A stretch of 64,000 nt of DNA. Origin: Hymenobacter perfusus (lineage in GTDB: Bacteria > Bacteroidota > Bacteroidia > Cytophagales > Hymenobacteraceae). Where the stretch lies: assembly GCF_003944765.1 (NCBI RefSeq), contig NZ_RWIU01000003.1, positions 248,001 to 312,000 on the forward strand, read 5' to 3'. The notes under the pieces are model-generated. The model made no database searches. It was not told where the DNA came from and saw only the letters and a program-made list of their open reading frames with translations. Shown here in pieces: positions 42,934 to 51,893 of the stretch. Every line of letters begins with the position of its first letter. The first letter of the stretch is position 1. Both the position numbers and the translations under genes were made by a program.

Positions 42934-42953
42934 TAAGATATCCATTATCTTGC
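42934..42953. promoter_or_regulatory. Back-to-back -7 boxes between the GH18-like gene and the eCIS ATPase gene
   Basis: 'AAGATA-TCCAT-TATCTT' is a small perfect palindrome giving 'TATCTTGC' on the + strand and 'TATCTTAC' on the - strand, both close to TAnnTTTG. It lies about 125 bases before the ATPase start and 80 bases before the GH18-like start. No clear -33 element was seen. Confidence 0.45.
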
Positions 42954-43079
42954 CGCCGGCCGTGCCCGGTTTGTCTGCTTTTGTGACGGGTAGTTACGCC
43001 TCGTTACGGGTGGTGCCTTGCTGGATTTTGGCGTCGGCAAACGGCCTCTTCTTTACCGCTCTACTTCTGCCCGATCCGC

Positions 43080-44441
43080 ATGTCCGCGTCAGCATCTTCC
43101 GCCCACCCCGGCGACACCCTTACGCAGGAGCTACACTGGCTGGTGGCCGTGCTCGACGCCCGCATCAAGCAGTATTTCGGAATGGAAAGCAGCGTGGCGG
43201 CCGTGGAAGACGTGGCGGCCCCGCCGCTGCCCGCCGCCCCCCCCGATGCGTACGCGCAGCTGATTCAGCAGCATCAGCTGGGATGGGCCGAACGCCTCGT
43301 ACTGGCGTTGGCGTTGGCCCCGCACCTGCGCCCTCAGGCCCTGGACAGCCTGTTTGCCCGCAACAGCACCTACGACCGGAACTTCACCGAGTTTGGCGGG
43401 TTGAAGGGCAAGCACCACGCGGGCTTTCTGCCCACCGGCGAAACGGCCCTGTTTCTGCTGGCCGGCGACGACCTGGGCCGCCGCCTCCACTACCAGGTCA
43501 GTCTCTGGACCGACTCGGGGCTGGCGGCGGGGCAGCTGGTGCAGCTGGGCACTGCCGAGGCCGGGGAGCCGCCCTTGAGCGGAGCCTTGCTGGTGCCGCC
43601 CGAGGCGTTGGCCCTCATCACCACCGGCCAGCGCCCCCGCCCGCACTACAGCCCCGATTTTCCGGCCCAGCGCATCACCACGCCGCTAACCTGGGATGAT
43701 CTGGTGCTCGACCACCACGTGCTGGAGCAGCTGGAGGAAATGCAGACCTGGCTGGCGCAGCAGGACGCCATTCTGGGCGACGCCCACCTGCGCCGCCACC
43801 TCAAGCCCGGCTACCGCGCCCTGTTCTACGGCCCGCCGGGCACCGGCAAAACCCTCACCGCCTGCCTGCTGGGCCAGACCACCGGCCATGAGGTCTACCG
43901 CGTGGATCTGTCGATGATTGTGTCCAAGTACATCGGCGAGACGGAAAAGAACCTGGCCCGGGTGTTCGACACGGCCGAGCGGCGGCGCTGGATTCTGTTC
44001 TTTGATGAGGCCGACGCGTTGTTCGGCAAGCGCATTGCCACCAGCTCTAGCAACGACCGGCACGCCAACCAGGAAATAGCCTACCTGCTCCAGCGCATCG
44101 AGGATTTCGCCGGCGTCATCGTGCTGGCCTCCAACCTCAAGGGCAATCTGGATGAGGCCTTTGCCCGCCGCTTTCAGGCCATGATCCACTTTCCGCTGCC
44201 CGGCCCTGAGGAGCGGGAACTGCTGTGGCGGCAGGCCTTCGGCGGCACCCTTAAAGTAGCCAAAGACGTGAATTTTCCGGCCCTGGCCGGGCAACACAAA
44301 ATGGCCGGCGGCACCATCATCAACGTGCTGCGCTATTGCGTGCTGGCCACCCGGCAGGAGGGCAAACTCCGCCCCATCACCGCCGCCGATATAGCCCGTG
44401 GCGTGCAGCGGGAACTGGCCAAGGATGGCAAGACGGGGTGA
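43080..44441 (+). CDS. eCIS AAA+ ATPase (Afp15/PVC15-like)
   Basis: A 453-residue protein has an N-terminal about 215-residue region of the kind found in eCIS ATPases ('WAERLVLALALAPHLRP', 'DRNFTEFGGLKGK'). The AAA+ module follows: Walker A 'GPPGTGKT' at 251-258, Walker B 'WILFFDEADALF' at 304-315, sensor 'VIVLASNLKGNLDEAFARRF' and arginine finger region. In Afp-type systems this ATPase is needed for particle assembly or remodelling. It is transcribed convergently to the main gene run, and its 3' end is 88 bases from that of the DUF4157 gene. Its place beside these genes makes the eCIS assignment strong. Confidence 0.9.
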   Translation: MSASASSAHPGDTLTQELHWLVAVLDARIKQYFGMESSVAAVEDVAAPPLPAAPPDAYAQLIQQHQLGWAERLVLALALAPHLRPQALDSLFARNSTYDRNFTEFGGLKGKHHAGFLPTGETALFLLAGDDLGRRLHYQVSLWTDSGLAAGQLVQLGTAEAGEPPLSGALLVPPEALALITTGQRPRPHYSPDFPAQRITTPLTWDDLVLDHHVLEQLEEMQTWLAQQDAILGDAHLRRHLKPGYRALFYGPPGTGKTLTACLLGQTTGHEVYRVDLSMIVSKYIGETEKNLARVFDTAERRRWILFFDEADALFGKRIATSSSNDRHANQEIAYLLQRIEDFAGVIVLASNLKGNLDEAFARRFQAMIHFPLPGPEERELLWRQAFGGTLKVAKDVNFPALAGQHKMAGGTIINVLRYCVLATRQEGKLRPITAADIARGVQRELAKDGKTG

Positions 44442-44529
44442 GCTGGGGAAGCGCAAAACTCTGGGTCGGTGTATGTGCCAACGGCAAAAAATATCCTGCT
44501 TACATTCATGAGCTTGTTTACGGGCTGTT

Positions 44530-46344
44530 TTATCGCTCTTCTTCCTCAATAGCATCGTCAGGTCTTACGTAATGGCCTGTCTTAATTCGCTCCAGAACTA
44601 TAGGCAGCCTTTTAACTATAGTTGCCTCGTTAATATCTATTGCTTCCCCCTCTACTGCCTCTTTCTTAGGTTTTACCCCTATTAGCTTTTTCATTTTCTT
44701 AGGATCTTCCGTCCATTTTATAAGCTGCTTGACTCCCGCGTTTGACGTGAGCTTAGCCGCTTGGTAAGCTGCAGGATATGCCTGGCTGACAGTGACAACG
44801 TGCTGAGCAATGGCTTCCAGCATACGCCGTTCGTAGGATAGCCAGTTTACTGGATCATTTGCGTCGAACGGGGCTTTTTCCTCTTCTTCGTCCCGGCGCG
44901 GCGACATCGCCTGGAAATTTCCTTCGCTCTTATCTTGTGCGCTGGCCCACGCATGAGCCGAAGTCGCGTCGAATACTCCCCAGAGCAAAGTGCTGGTATA
45001 TTCCTGCGCATTCTCGGTAGTAGCGTCTTTGTGAATACTTTGGTCCTTTTCAAAATCCCAAAGTCGACTGTTGACGGCTGCCTCGCCCTTACCAATATTT
45101 TCTGTGGTTGCAACTGCCGTTAGGGGCAGAGCATTACGCGCCATTAGGTAGGCTTCAATCAGCTTTTGTAGATAGCTTAACCACGCCATTGGCGGAATGT
45201 GGTCTGCCTGCCCTACCAGCTTGCGTAGCGCATCATGCGTTTGCTTATAAATCTGCTGTTGCTTGAGGTCCAGATACTGCCCCCGACTATTACCAGGCAA
45301 GGAAAAGTAGGTGGCAGCCAGCTCTTTCATACCAGCAATAGCGGCTGGCATGGTCATCGTTGCGCGTACTTTCTGGGCTACTTCTGAGCGCATCACGACC
45401 CACGCGGTTAAGTGGCCGCCTTCCTTCTCGCCGGAAGTTCCTTCGGGCCGGGAATCTGGAATCTGTACCGATACAATTTTCTGCTTCACGAAGGAATTAT
45501 GGTTGCTATAATCAATATCGGTTGCCTTCACAGCTACGGCAAAACTCGCCGGGTAATACTGTGCAACCGGGTCTACTTCCTCATCTTCCTCTTCCTGGTC
45601 GGATTCACTAAGTATATATTCCTGCTCCATTACTCCCACTCTATTCCAACGCCCGTTGATAGATTCGATGTAAAACGTTTCTCCAAAGCCAGAGACTCGA
45701 ATTCTATTATCAACTTGTATCTGGTCTTGGTCATAGACCTTTTTCGTCTCATCGTCTCGCCACTTAAATGCTCCTTGTGGCCAGAATGCCCCTTGTACAA
45801 CAGCTGTCTGGTTAGACGGGCTTGCTAAAACAGGCCGTGGTTTTGAACGCAGCTGAGAAGGTAGGAAGTCGGCTCGCTCTCCCATTTTGTCAGCTTCTTT
45901 CTCCAGCCCGGCGTCATCGTTTACGGGTACCGCACCTTTCAGCTGGCGGGTGGCCTGCACGCGGCCCTGCTTCTGCTGTACCACGTGCCAGGCCTCGTGG
46001 GGCAGATGCTGTTCCTGGCCCGGCGCAACGTGAATATCGGTGCCCTGGGCGTAGGCGTGGGCCTGGAGCTGGGCGGGCTGCGCGGAGTTGTAATGCACCC
46101 GCACATCGTCCAGGGAATAGCCGGAGAGGTTTTCTACGCCGGTTTTGAGCGCATCGGGGAGGCCGGTGCGGTTGGGGGCGGGGAGGCTGGCCGGCACCGT
46201 CTGGGTTTGCTGGCGGGGGCTGGCGGCAATGGTGGCCTGCTGCTGGCGCTGGGCGACGGCGGCGGGCCGGTGGTCGGGTTGGGCGGCGGCGCGGGCGGCC
46301 TTATCCTCGACTTCGGTTTTGGGCTGGGTAGCGGTTGTTTTCAT
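44530..46344 (-). CDS. DUF4157 (eCIS core-domain) protein with long unknown C-terminal domain; candidate effector
   Basis: A 604-residue protein. Residues about 59-157 form the DUF4157 domain: 'LPDALKTGVENLSGYSLDDV', 'RVHYNS' and the HExxH-like 'HEAWH' at 116-120 inside 'PHEAWHVVQQKQGRVQ'. Such domains mark proteins linked to eCIS particles, often payloads. From about residue 171 to the end, nothing is recognised. This part is encoded by DNA of clearly lower GC and different codon use (44530-45830), with a sharp switch exactly after the domain. It is rich in charged residues with a Glu-rich segment at about 245-265 and 'PRRDEEEEKAPF'. That is the pattern of a conserved targeting head with an exchanged payload. 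It has no signal peptide. Confidence 0.85.
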   Translation of the reverse strand: MKTTATQPKTEVEDKAARAAAQPDHRPAAVAQRQQQATIAASPRQQTQTVPASLPAPNRTGLPDALKTGVENLSGYSLDDVRVHYNSAQPAQLQAHAYAQGTDIHVAPGQEQHLPHEAWHVVQQKQGRVQATRQLKGAVPVNDDAGLEKEADKMGERADFLPSQLRSKPRPVLASPSNQTAVVQGAFWPQGAFKWRDDETKKVYDQDQIQVDNRIRVSGFGETFYIESINGRWNRVGVMEQEYILSESDQEEEDEEVDPVAQYYPASFAVAVKATDIDYSNHNSFVKQKIVSVQIPDSRPEGTSGEKEGGHLTAWVVMRSEVAQKVRATMTMPAAIAGMKELAATYFSLPGNSRGQYLDLKQQQIYKQTHDALRKLVGQADHIPPMAWLSYLQKLIEAYLMARNALPLTAVATTENIGKGEAAVNSRLWDFEKDQSIHKDATTENAQEYTSTLLWGVFDATSAHAWASAQDKSEGNFQAMSPRRDEEEEKAPFDANDPVNWLSYERRMLEAIAQHVVTVSQAYPAAYQAAKLTSNAGVKQLIKWTEDPKKMKKLIGVKPKKEAVEGEAIDINEATIVKRLPIVLERIKTGHYVRPDDAIEEEER

Positions 46345-46416
46345 CAGCAGGGAGAACGAGGGAATAGTTTGTAAGAGTAAGTGAATGAGGGTGATAATAC
46401 AAGTTAAGGGGGGCTG

Positions 46417-49400
46417 TCAGCGCCAGTTTACGTAGAGCGGGTCCGGCATCCAGGGGAGCTTGATGATGGAAATGGACCAGGGCCGGCTGTCCAGCAGAAT
46501 ATCGAGGGTTTTGGTTTCCACGGTGAGCGTGATGCGCTCGGGCAGCCACTCCAGCTTGCCGGGGCGCCGCAGAAACGTTTCGCGCAGGCCGGCTATACTG
46601 GTGGTTTTCAGGATTTCCCAGCGGGCAATAACGGCTTGCAGCAGGCTTTCGGTCAGCTCCTTTTCGGCTGTTGTCAGGTGCAGCTCGCGGGGGATGGGCT
46701 GGGGTTGAGGAGCGCCGCAGAGCAGCTTGTTCAGGGGCAGCTCATACTCGGGTACCTCGGGGGTGCCGGCCGCCATAAACTGGAGCAGCAGGGCCGCCTG
46801 CTGCCGGGTGGCCTCACTCCGGAACGCCTGGTTTTCCAGGTAGCCGAGGCGCTCAAACAGCATCGTGAGAAAGGGCCACAGCAGCACCAAGCCGGCATTC
46901 TGAATATACACGGTTTCCAAAGGGCGTTCTTCGGCGGTGAGGAAGGGAATGGGCGCGGAGGGCGCGGGCGTTTTGCGCCCGGCTGCCGTTAGCGTCTGCG
47001 CGGTAAGGAAAGCCGCCAGCGGGCTGCGCAGCACCAGGCCGCGCCGGGCTATTTCGCGCACTATCAAAGTAGATCGGGTAGCGGCGGCGGGCTGCCGGGG
47101 CCAGAGCCGTTCCTCGGCGGCCAATAAGCCCTGGAGCAGCCGGCCCGGCCGCCAGGAGGCCGCCGGCGTGGCTTGCACCAAAGCCAGCAGTACCTCAAAC
47201 AAGGCCGGGGCGCTCAACCGCACGATGCCCTGGCGGGCCAGCAGCTGCCAGTCGGCCACCAGCGGGGCGGCCAGCCGGTAATGCTCCGGGTACATGTGGC
47301 GCAGCAGCTGCCAGAACGTTCTTTCGGAGATGCCGGCCAGCAGCCGGTCCCGGACGGTAGCCAGCCCCAGCAAAGGCCGGAACTGCCGGAGCAATACCCG
47401 GTTATTGGCCCGGAAAAGCGTTTCCAGCAGGCTGTCGGTGAAGGAAGCGGTGGGATGAAGCGCGCTGGGGGCAGATAGTGGCTGAACCGTTCCAGGTAAC
47501 TGGTCAGGGCGCGCGTTGAGGGCCGGAAGCTGGCCGGTGTGCAGGTACTGCTCAAGCCGCTGGTAGACAACCAGCGCCGCCGTATCGGCCGGGGCCGGCA
47601 CGGCAGCCCGCTGGCGGCGGACGCTCACCGGCGGCTGCCGAGCCAGGAGTTTCCGGGTGGTGTAGTTGCCAAGCAGCGCCGCAAAAAACGGCACCTGCGC
47701 CAAACCCGGCACCTGCCGCCAGAGCATGGCCACGCCCGCCAGCACGGCTCCCCACGCCACTCCTGCGGCAGCGGCGGCCCGGCGGGTCTCGCGAAATACC
47801 GCCTCCGAGGAAAACGTACCGGCTTTCGTTGCCTGCGCCAGAAATACCTCTTTTATGAATAACAGGATGGCTGCCCCGACCAGTGGCGCGCTGCTCAGCC
47901 GCTGATCCAGGCGTTTCAGAGTAGGCTGGGAAAGGCTGGCGGAACCCTGACTACCGGCGGCCGGCCCCAGCTGCGCCAGTACTGCGAAGCCGGCTAAGTG
48001 AGCCAGCGTTTTTCGGAAGCCGGTGGACTGCCCGTGAGCTCGTACCAGCGCCTGCAGCTCGCGGCGGTAATAGTGGGCCACTTGGTGCAGCAGCAGTCGG
48101 CGCTGACTTTCCGAAACTCCGGCCGGAGCCCACCAGGGTAGCTGTTGGTGCAGCAGCAGATGAAACACCAGGTCCCGCGCTGCCATGCCGGTGGGCAGCT
48201 GCGTCAGGCGGGCGGTGGCCAGCGCGCCTGACACTTCGGAATGTACGGGAGTATCGTAGGATAATCCAGCTCCCGCAAACGAAGGGGAGGATGCGTTGTC
48301 TGAAATGATCCGGCCACCAGAAGCGGCCGTACTGCCCGTGCCCGTGCCCGTGCCCGTGCCCGTACCCTGGGCCGGCCGCTGTACCTGGTTATGGGCCGTG
48401 GCCTGGGTTTGGGCCGTGGCCTGGGTTTGGGTTGAGGGCGAAGAACCTTTGTTAGCCAGTGTATCGGAGGTGGCGAAACCGGCAAAAAATGTATCGGTGA
48501 GCAGCAGCGGGTGGCGGGTCAGCAGTCGGCGCAGCTTTGCCCGGGTGGCCTGCCAGGGCAGCCCGTACGTGGCCGCCAGCCGCTGCACGCTACGCCGGCG
48601 GTTGGCGGCCGACTGGTGGCGGGCCTGCAGGTAAAACGCCAGATAAGCCGCCCGCAGAAACAGCAGCCACCGGGCCGGAGGCGTGGGGCCGCCATTGGCT
48701 GCCCCACGGTCGAGGGCCGCCAGGGCCGGTGCCGCCCGGAAGGGCTGGCCGGGCCGCTGCACCAGCAGCCGGGCCAGCAGGCTCAGATCCGCCAGCACGG
48801 CCACCCGCTGCCACACTGCCGGAGTGCTTTCCCGGTGCAAAAAGCCGCGTACGGCCTGCGGATTCTGCCGGCTCAGCTGTTCCAGCCACCGACTCAACTC
48901 TTTAACTGACACCGCTGCCGACCACCACGAGGGGCGCGCCCCGGCGCGCAAATAGTGCAGTACCACCTCGCGGCGGCCGGCGGCGGCTTGTAGCTGCCGC
49001 AGCTGCGTGGGCGGCAGGCGAGTAAGAGCCGGTTGGCCGGCCAACGCCTCCGCGCCGCCCAGTGGCGGGAAAAGCTGAGCGGGCCAACACGCCGCCAATG
49101 CCTCTGGAATACCAGCGGGCGGAGTGGAGGCCAGTGAAAACACGCGCCAATCAACTCTGTGCGGGCCGGTATGGGAAGCTGCTGAGGAAGCCGGGGAAGT
49201 CGTAAAGCCGGCCCACCCTTCCGTCTGCTGGGGTTTTGTAGTCGGTGTGAGAGAATCCGCTTTGTTCGTTGGGTTTAATGCTACGCCGGTTCGCGGCGAG
49301 AATATCTCACCGGATTCGCTTTGTGGCTGTACTCTGCTCTGGTAAGGGGTGGTTCCAGGCTGCCGGCGCGCGCGCGCTGCTGGCGGTGCTGAACTATTTG

Positions 49401-51888
49401 CGGAAGGCGGCGAGCTGTGGGCAGACGGGTAGGTGGGCGCGGGCACACCTCCCAAAGAAGCAGCGCCTGCCGCCGCTGAAAAGGCAGAACCGGCACTTAC
49501 GGCGGAGGATGCCGCGTCGGATTTAAGCTGTCCGAAGTGTGCTGAGTCCCGGCCCGCAGCGGCCGGCGCGGAAGCGGCACGTGCTTCTGAGCGGCTACGA
49601 GAGTCGGTGACAAGCTCCCGCGTGCTGCCGGTGCGAAACTCCCGCGCCGCCGCATACGAGCCTTTCTCCGACTGAGTGTAGGCAGAAGGAAAAAGCTGCC
49701 GGTGCGCCCTCAGCAGCGCCGCCACCACCGGCCCCTGCCGAAGCCCGGGCTGCTGCCAAACCAGGCCGTCAATTTTCCGGAGCAGCGCCCGCCACGGTAG
49801 CTGGTACTGCCGGGCCAGCTGTTCCAGTAATCCGCCAGCGGAAGCCTGGTTACGCGTCAGGCAGACTGCCGCGTGGGCGGCCCGCCAAAAACTTCGGAGG
49901 GGATGGACTGCATCCGAAGCAGTAAACGGAAGGAGTAGTTCTGGCAATGCAGATGCCGTCCGGTTGCCTGGGGTGGCGCGCTTGCCGGGGCGTTGCGGAG
50001 CCGTTAGCACCGCCAGCAGGTCATCATCCGCTACTTGCACCAACCGTGCCAAGAGGGTGGCGGTGAGGGGCTGCCGGCGCAGCCATTGCCAGGCCAGCGG
50101 CGGGTTGTTACGCAGAAGCTGGTAAAGCAGCTGTGCAGGCGTCAGCGGGGAGGAAGCCGGCCACCAGCCAGGCCCGCGCCCACCTCCCAGCAGGTGCAGC
50201 AGCGCCTCCTGTTGCTGTTGCGGGGACAAGCCACTCACCGCTAACGCCGCCGACGGGGACGATACTCCCTCCGCAAACGCCGGCCGAAGCTGCGCCTGCA
50301 AGGAGGCCGGCCGGGCCGGGAGCTGCGCGAAAAGCCACTGCCGGAAAGCCGGGCTGCTCAGCGGGCGAAACTGTTCGGATAGCACGTAGGTGAGCGTGAG
50401 CTCCCACAGCAGTCGAGGCGCACTAGCCGGGCCGCCCGCTGCCGGTTGTGCCCGGCTGGCTTCTGCCAGAATACCCGCAAAGGCGCGGGCTTGCCCGGCC
50501 GTGGCCTGGTGTAGCAGCTGCCGCAACAGGGCCTCCGAAAAGTGGTAGGCCAGGGAGTTGGCGGCGCGCGGTCCGGCCTGCCGCACCAGCGGCCACACGG
50601 CCCCCCAGCCCTGGCGCATCAGCCCGGCCAGCTCAGTTTCCAGGTCAGCCTGGGTTAGGGCCGCCTGCGCCGGTGGCAGGGCCGCGTGTTGCAGAAAATA
50701 CCGCAAGGCCTCCCGAATATCCGGTACGGCTAAAGTGGCGGCAGCTGTTCCCGGCGAAGTTCTCCGGCCTGAAAGCCCGGCTGTTTGGTAGCTTCCGGCA
50801 GTTATATCGGACCTGTTTGGTTGGCCGAATCCTCGTCCGGTTTGTGCGGAGTCAGGAGAAAAAACGGCCTGCTTGAGTGCCTGGCGTCGCCCACCCGCTT
50901 CTCCCGTAGCTTGTGAATCCGGGAAGTGACTAGTCGTTGGCTCCGCCGAAAAAGCGGTGGGCGGTACCGGCTTCCTCAGTAATTCAGCGGAAGAGCTTCT
51001 GGGGCGAGCTGCTCCCGCGCCTAAGCCGCTGGTAGCCGCTTCGTGCAAAGACCGAATCAGGCCGGGCAGGGCCGATTGGGCGGAGAAGGGCAGCGTCACC
51101 TGTACCGCCGCCAACTGCTGGAGCAGTTGCGCAAACGCCGCGTTGTAGCGCGCCGCCAGTTGCCGGATCTGGCGCTCGACAAAATCGCGCCGGTTGAAGG
51201 CCGCCCCGGAATGCAACAGCAAATCAGTCAGGATCAGCTCCTGTACCACTGTCCGCAGCACTGGCTCGGTAACCGGTACCAGTCGCTGGCGGCGGTGTGC
51301 GGTCAGGGTCGTGAGCAGGTACTCGCGCAGGAAAGGAGCCTGAGTGGGTTCCAGCAGCGCAATCAACTGTTCCAGCTGCCCCGTGGCAAGCTGCCACACC
51401 AGCCGCTGCCGCACGTTGGCGGCCCGGCCCAGCCGCAATACCAGCTGCCGGAACGCCGCCGCGTGCCGGGTAATGGCTTCCTGGAAAACCGTTTGCAACG
51501 AAAACCCCGCCCGGTTCACCTGCCAGGGCAAGCGGCCGTGCAGCAGAAAATACGCCAGCACCTGCACCGCCGAAGCCGGGCTGCCAGTTGACTGCGTGGT
51601 AGTGGGAGCCGGGGGTAGTTGCCGCAGGGCTTCCCGCAACGCCGCCCGAATCAGATCCGGCAGCTCGGTTTCCAGCCGGTGGTCGGCAACGGGCGGCAAG
51701 TGCAGCGTGAGTTGTGGCAGGTGCACGTGTAGCTCCGGCGGGCAGTGGCGCGTGAGTTCCTCCGCCAGCAGCCGGGGCAGCCACTGGCCGGCCCCGGCAC
51801 TGAGGCGCTCGGGCAGCTGCCGCGCCTGGGCACCGGGGCCGGCCTGCACATCGAGCCGCAAAGCCTGAATGGCGTGGGAGGAAGGCAT
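46417..51888 (-). CDS. eCIS tape-measure protein (CIS_TMP, Afp14-like), very long
   Basis: About 1,823 residues. The C-terminus 'LRETFLRRPGKLEWLPERI' and 'LDILLDSRPWSISIIKLPWM' matches the end of contractile-injection-system tape-measure proteins in Bacteroidota. The N-terminus has 'ALRLDVQAGPGAQARQLPER'. A degenerate module with 'LxxGxLPWW'-type core recurs at about residues 118, 400, 570, 983, 1248 and 1450 ('LLHGRLPWQV', 'RGPGWWPAS', 'RPSWWSA', 'LLLHQQLPWW', 'HTGQLPAL'). The tape measure sets particle length, so a long protein predicts a long needle. ATG 51888 lies five bases after the previous stop; a longer start at 52194 would overlap that gene fully and is rejected. A Ser/Pro/Thr-rich linker is seen at about 780-960. 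Confidence 0.88.
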   Translation of the reverse strand: MPSSHAIQALRLDVQAGPGAQARQLPERLSAGAGQWLPRLLAEELTRHCPPELHVHLPQLTLHLPPVADHRLETELPDLIRAALREALRQLPPAPTTTQSTGSPASAVQVLAYFLLHGRLPWQVNRAGFSLQTVFQEAITRHAAAFRQLVLRLGRAANVRQRLVWQLATGQLEQLIALLEPTQAPFLREYLLTTLTAHRRQRLVPVTEPVLRTVVQELILTDLLLHSGAAFNRRDFVERQIRQLAARYNAAFAQLLQQLAAVQVTLPFSAQSALPGLIRSLHEAATSGLGAGAARPRSSSAELLRKPVPPTAFSAEPTTSHFPDSQATGEAGGRRQALKQAVFSPDSAQTGRGFGQPNRSDITAGSYQTAGLSGRRTSPGTAAATLAVPDIREALRYFLQHAALPPAQAALTQADLETELAGLMRQGWGAVWPLVRQAGPRAANSLAYHFSEALLRQLLHQATAGQARAFAGILAEASRAQPAAGGPASAPRLLWELTLTYVLSEQFRPLSSPAFRQWLFAQLPARPASLQAQLRPAFAEGVSSPSAALAVSGLSPQQQQEALLHLLGGGRGPGWWPASSPLTPAQLLYQLLRNNPPLAWQWLRRQPLTATLLARLVQVADDDLLAVLTAPQRPGKRATPGNRTASALPELLLPFTASDAVHPLRSFWRAAHAAVCLTRNQASAGGLLEQLARQYQLPWRALLRKIDGLVWQQPGLRQGPVVAALLRAHRQLFPSAYTQSEKGSYAAAREFRTGSTRELVTDSRSRSEARAASAPAAAGRDSAHFGQLKSDAASSAVSAGSAFSAAAGAASLGGVPAPTYPSAHSSPPSANSSAPPAARARRQPGTTPYQSRVQPQSESGEIFSPRTGVALNPTNKADSLTPTTKPQQTEGWAGFTTSPASSAASHTGPHRVDWRVFSLASTPPAGIPEALAACWPAQLFPPLGGAEALAGQPALTRLPPTQLRQLQAAAGRREVVLHYLRAGARPSWWSAAVSVKELSRWLEQLSRQNPQAVRGFLHRESTPAVWQRVAVLADLSLLARLLVQRPGQPFRAAPALAALDRGAANGGPTPPARWLLFLRAAYLAFYLQARHQSAANRRRSVQRLAATYGLPWQATRAKLRRLLTRHPLLLTDTFFAGFATSDTLANKGSSPSTQTQATAQTQATAHNQVQRPAQGTGTGTGTGTGSTAASGGRIISDNASSPSFAGAGLSYDTPVHSEVSGALATARLTQLPTGMAARDLVFHLLLHQQLPWWAPAGVSESQRRLLLHQVAHYYRRELQALVRAHGQSTGFRKTLAHLAGFAVLAQLGPAAGSQGSASLSQPTLKRLDQRLSSAPLVGAAILLFIKEVFLAQATKAGTFSSEAVFRETRRAAAAAGVAWGAVLAGVAMLWRQVPGLAQVPFFAALLGNYTTRKLLARQPPVSVRRQRAAVPAPADTAALVVYQRLEQYLHTGQLPALNARPDQLPGTVQPLSAPSALHPTASFTDSLLETLFRANNRVLLRQFRPLLGLATVRDRLLAGISERTFWQLLRHMYPEHYRLAAPLVADWQLLARQGIVRLSAPALFEVLLALVQATPAASWRPGRLLQGLLAAEERLWPRQPAAATRSTLIVREIARRGLVLRSPLAAFLTAQTLTAAGRKTPAPSAPIPFLTAEERPLETVYIQNAGLVLLWPFLTMLFERLGYLENQAFRSEATRQQAALLLQFMAAGTPEVPEYELPLNKLLCGAPQPQPIPRELHLTTAEKELTESLLQAVIARWEILKTTSIAGLRETFLRRPGKLEWLPERITLTVETKTLDILLDSRPWSISIIKLPWMPDPLYVNWR
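48335..48428. repeat. Two tandem repeats inside the tape-measure gene
   Basis: Five copies of CCCGTG (48335-48364) encode a Gly-Thr run. Two perfect 18-base copies of 'GGGCCGTGGCCTGGGTTT' (48393-48428) encode a repeated Gln-Thr-Gln-Ala-Thr-Ala. Unit lengths are multiples of three, so copy changes keep the frame and would alter linker length. Confidence 0.85.
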
Positions 51889-51893
51889 GGGCG

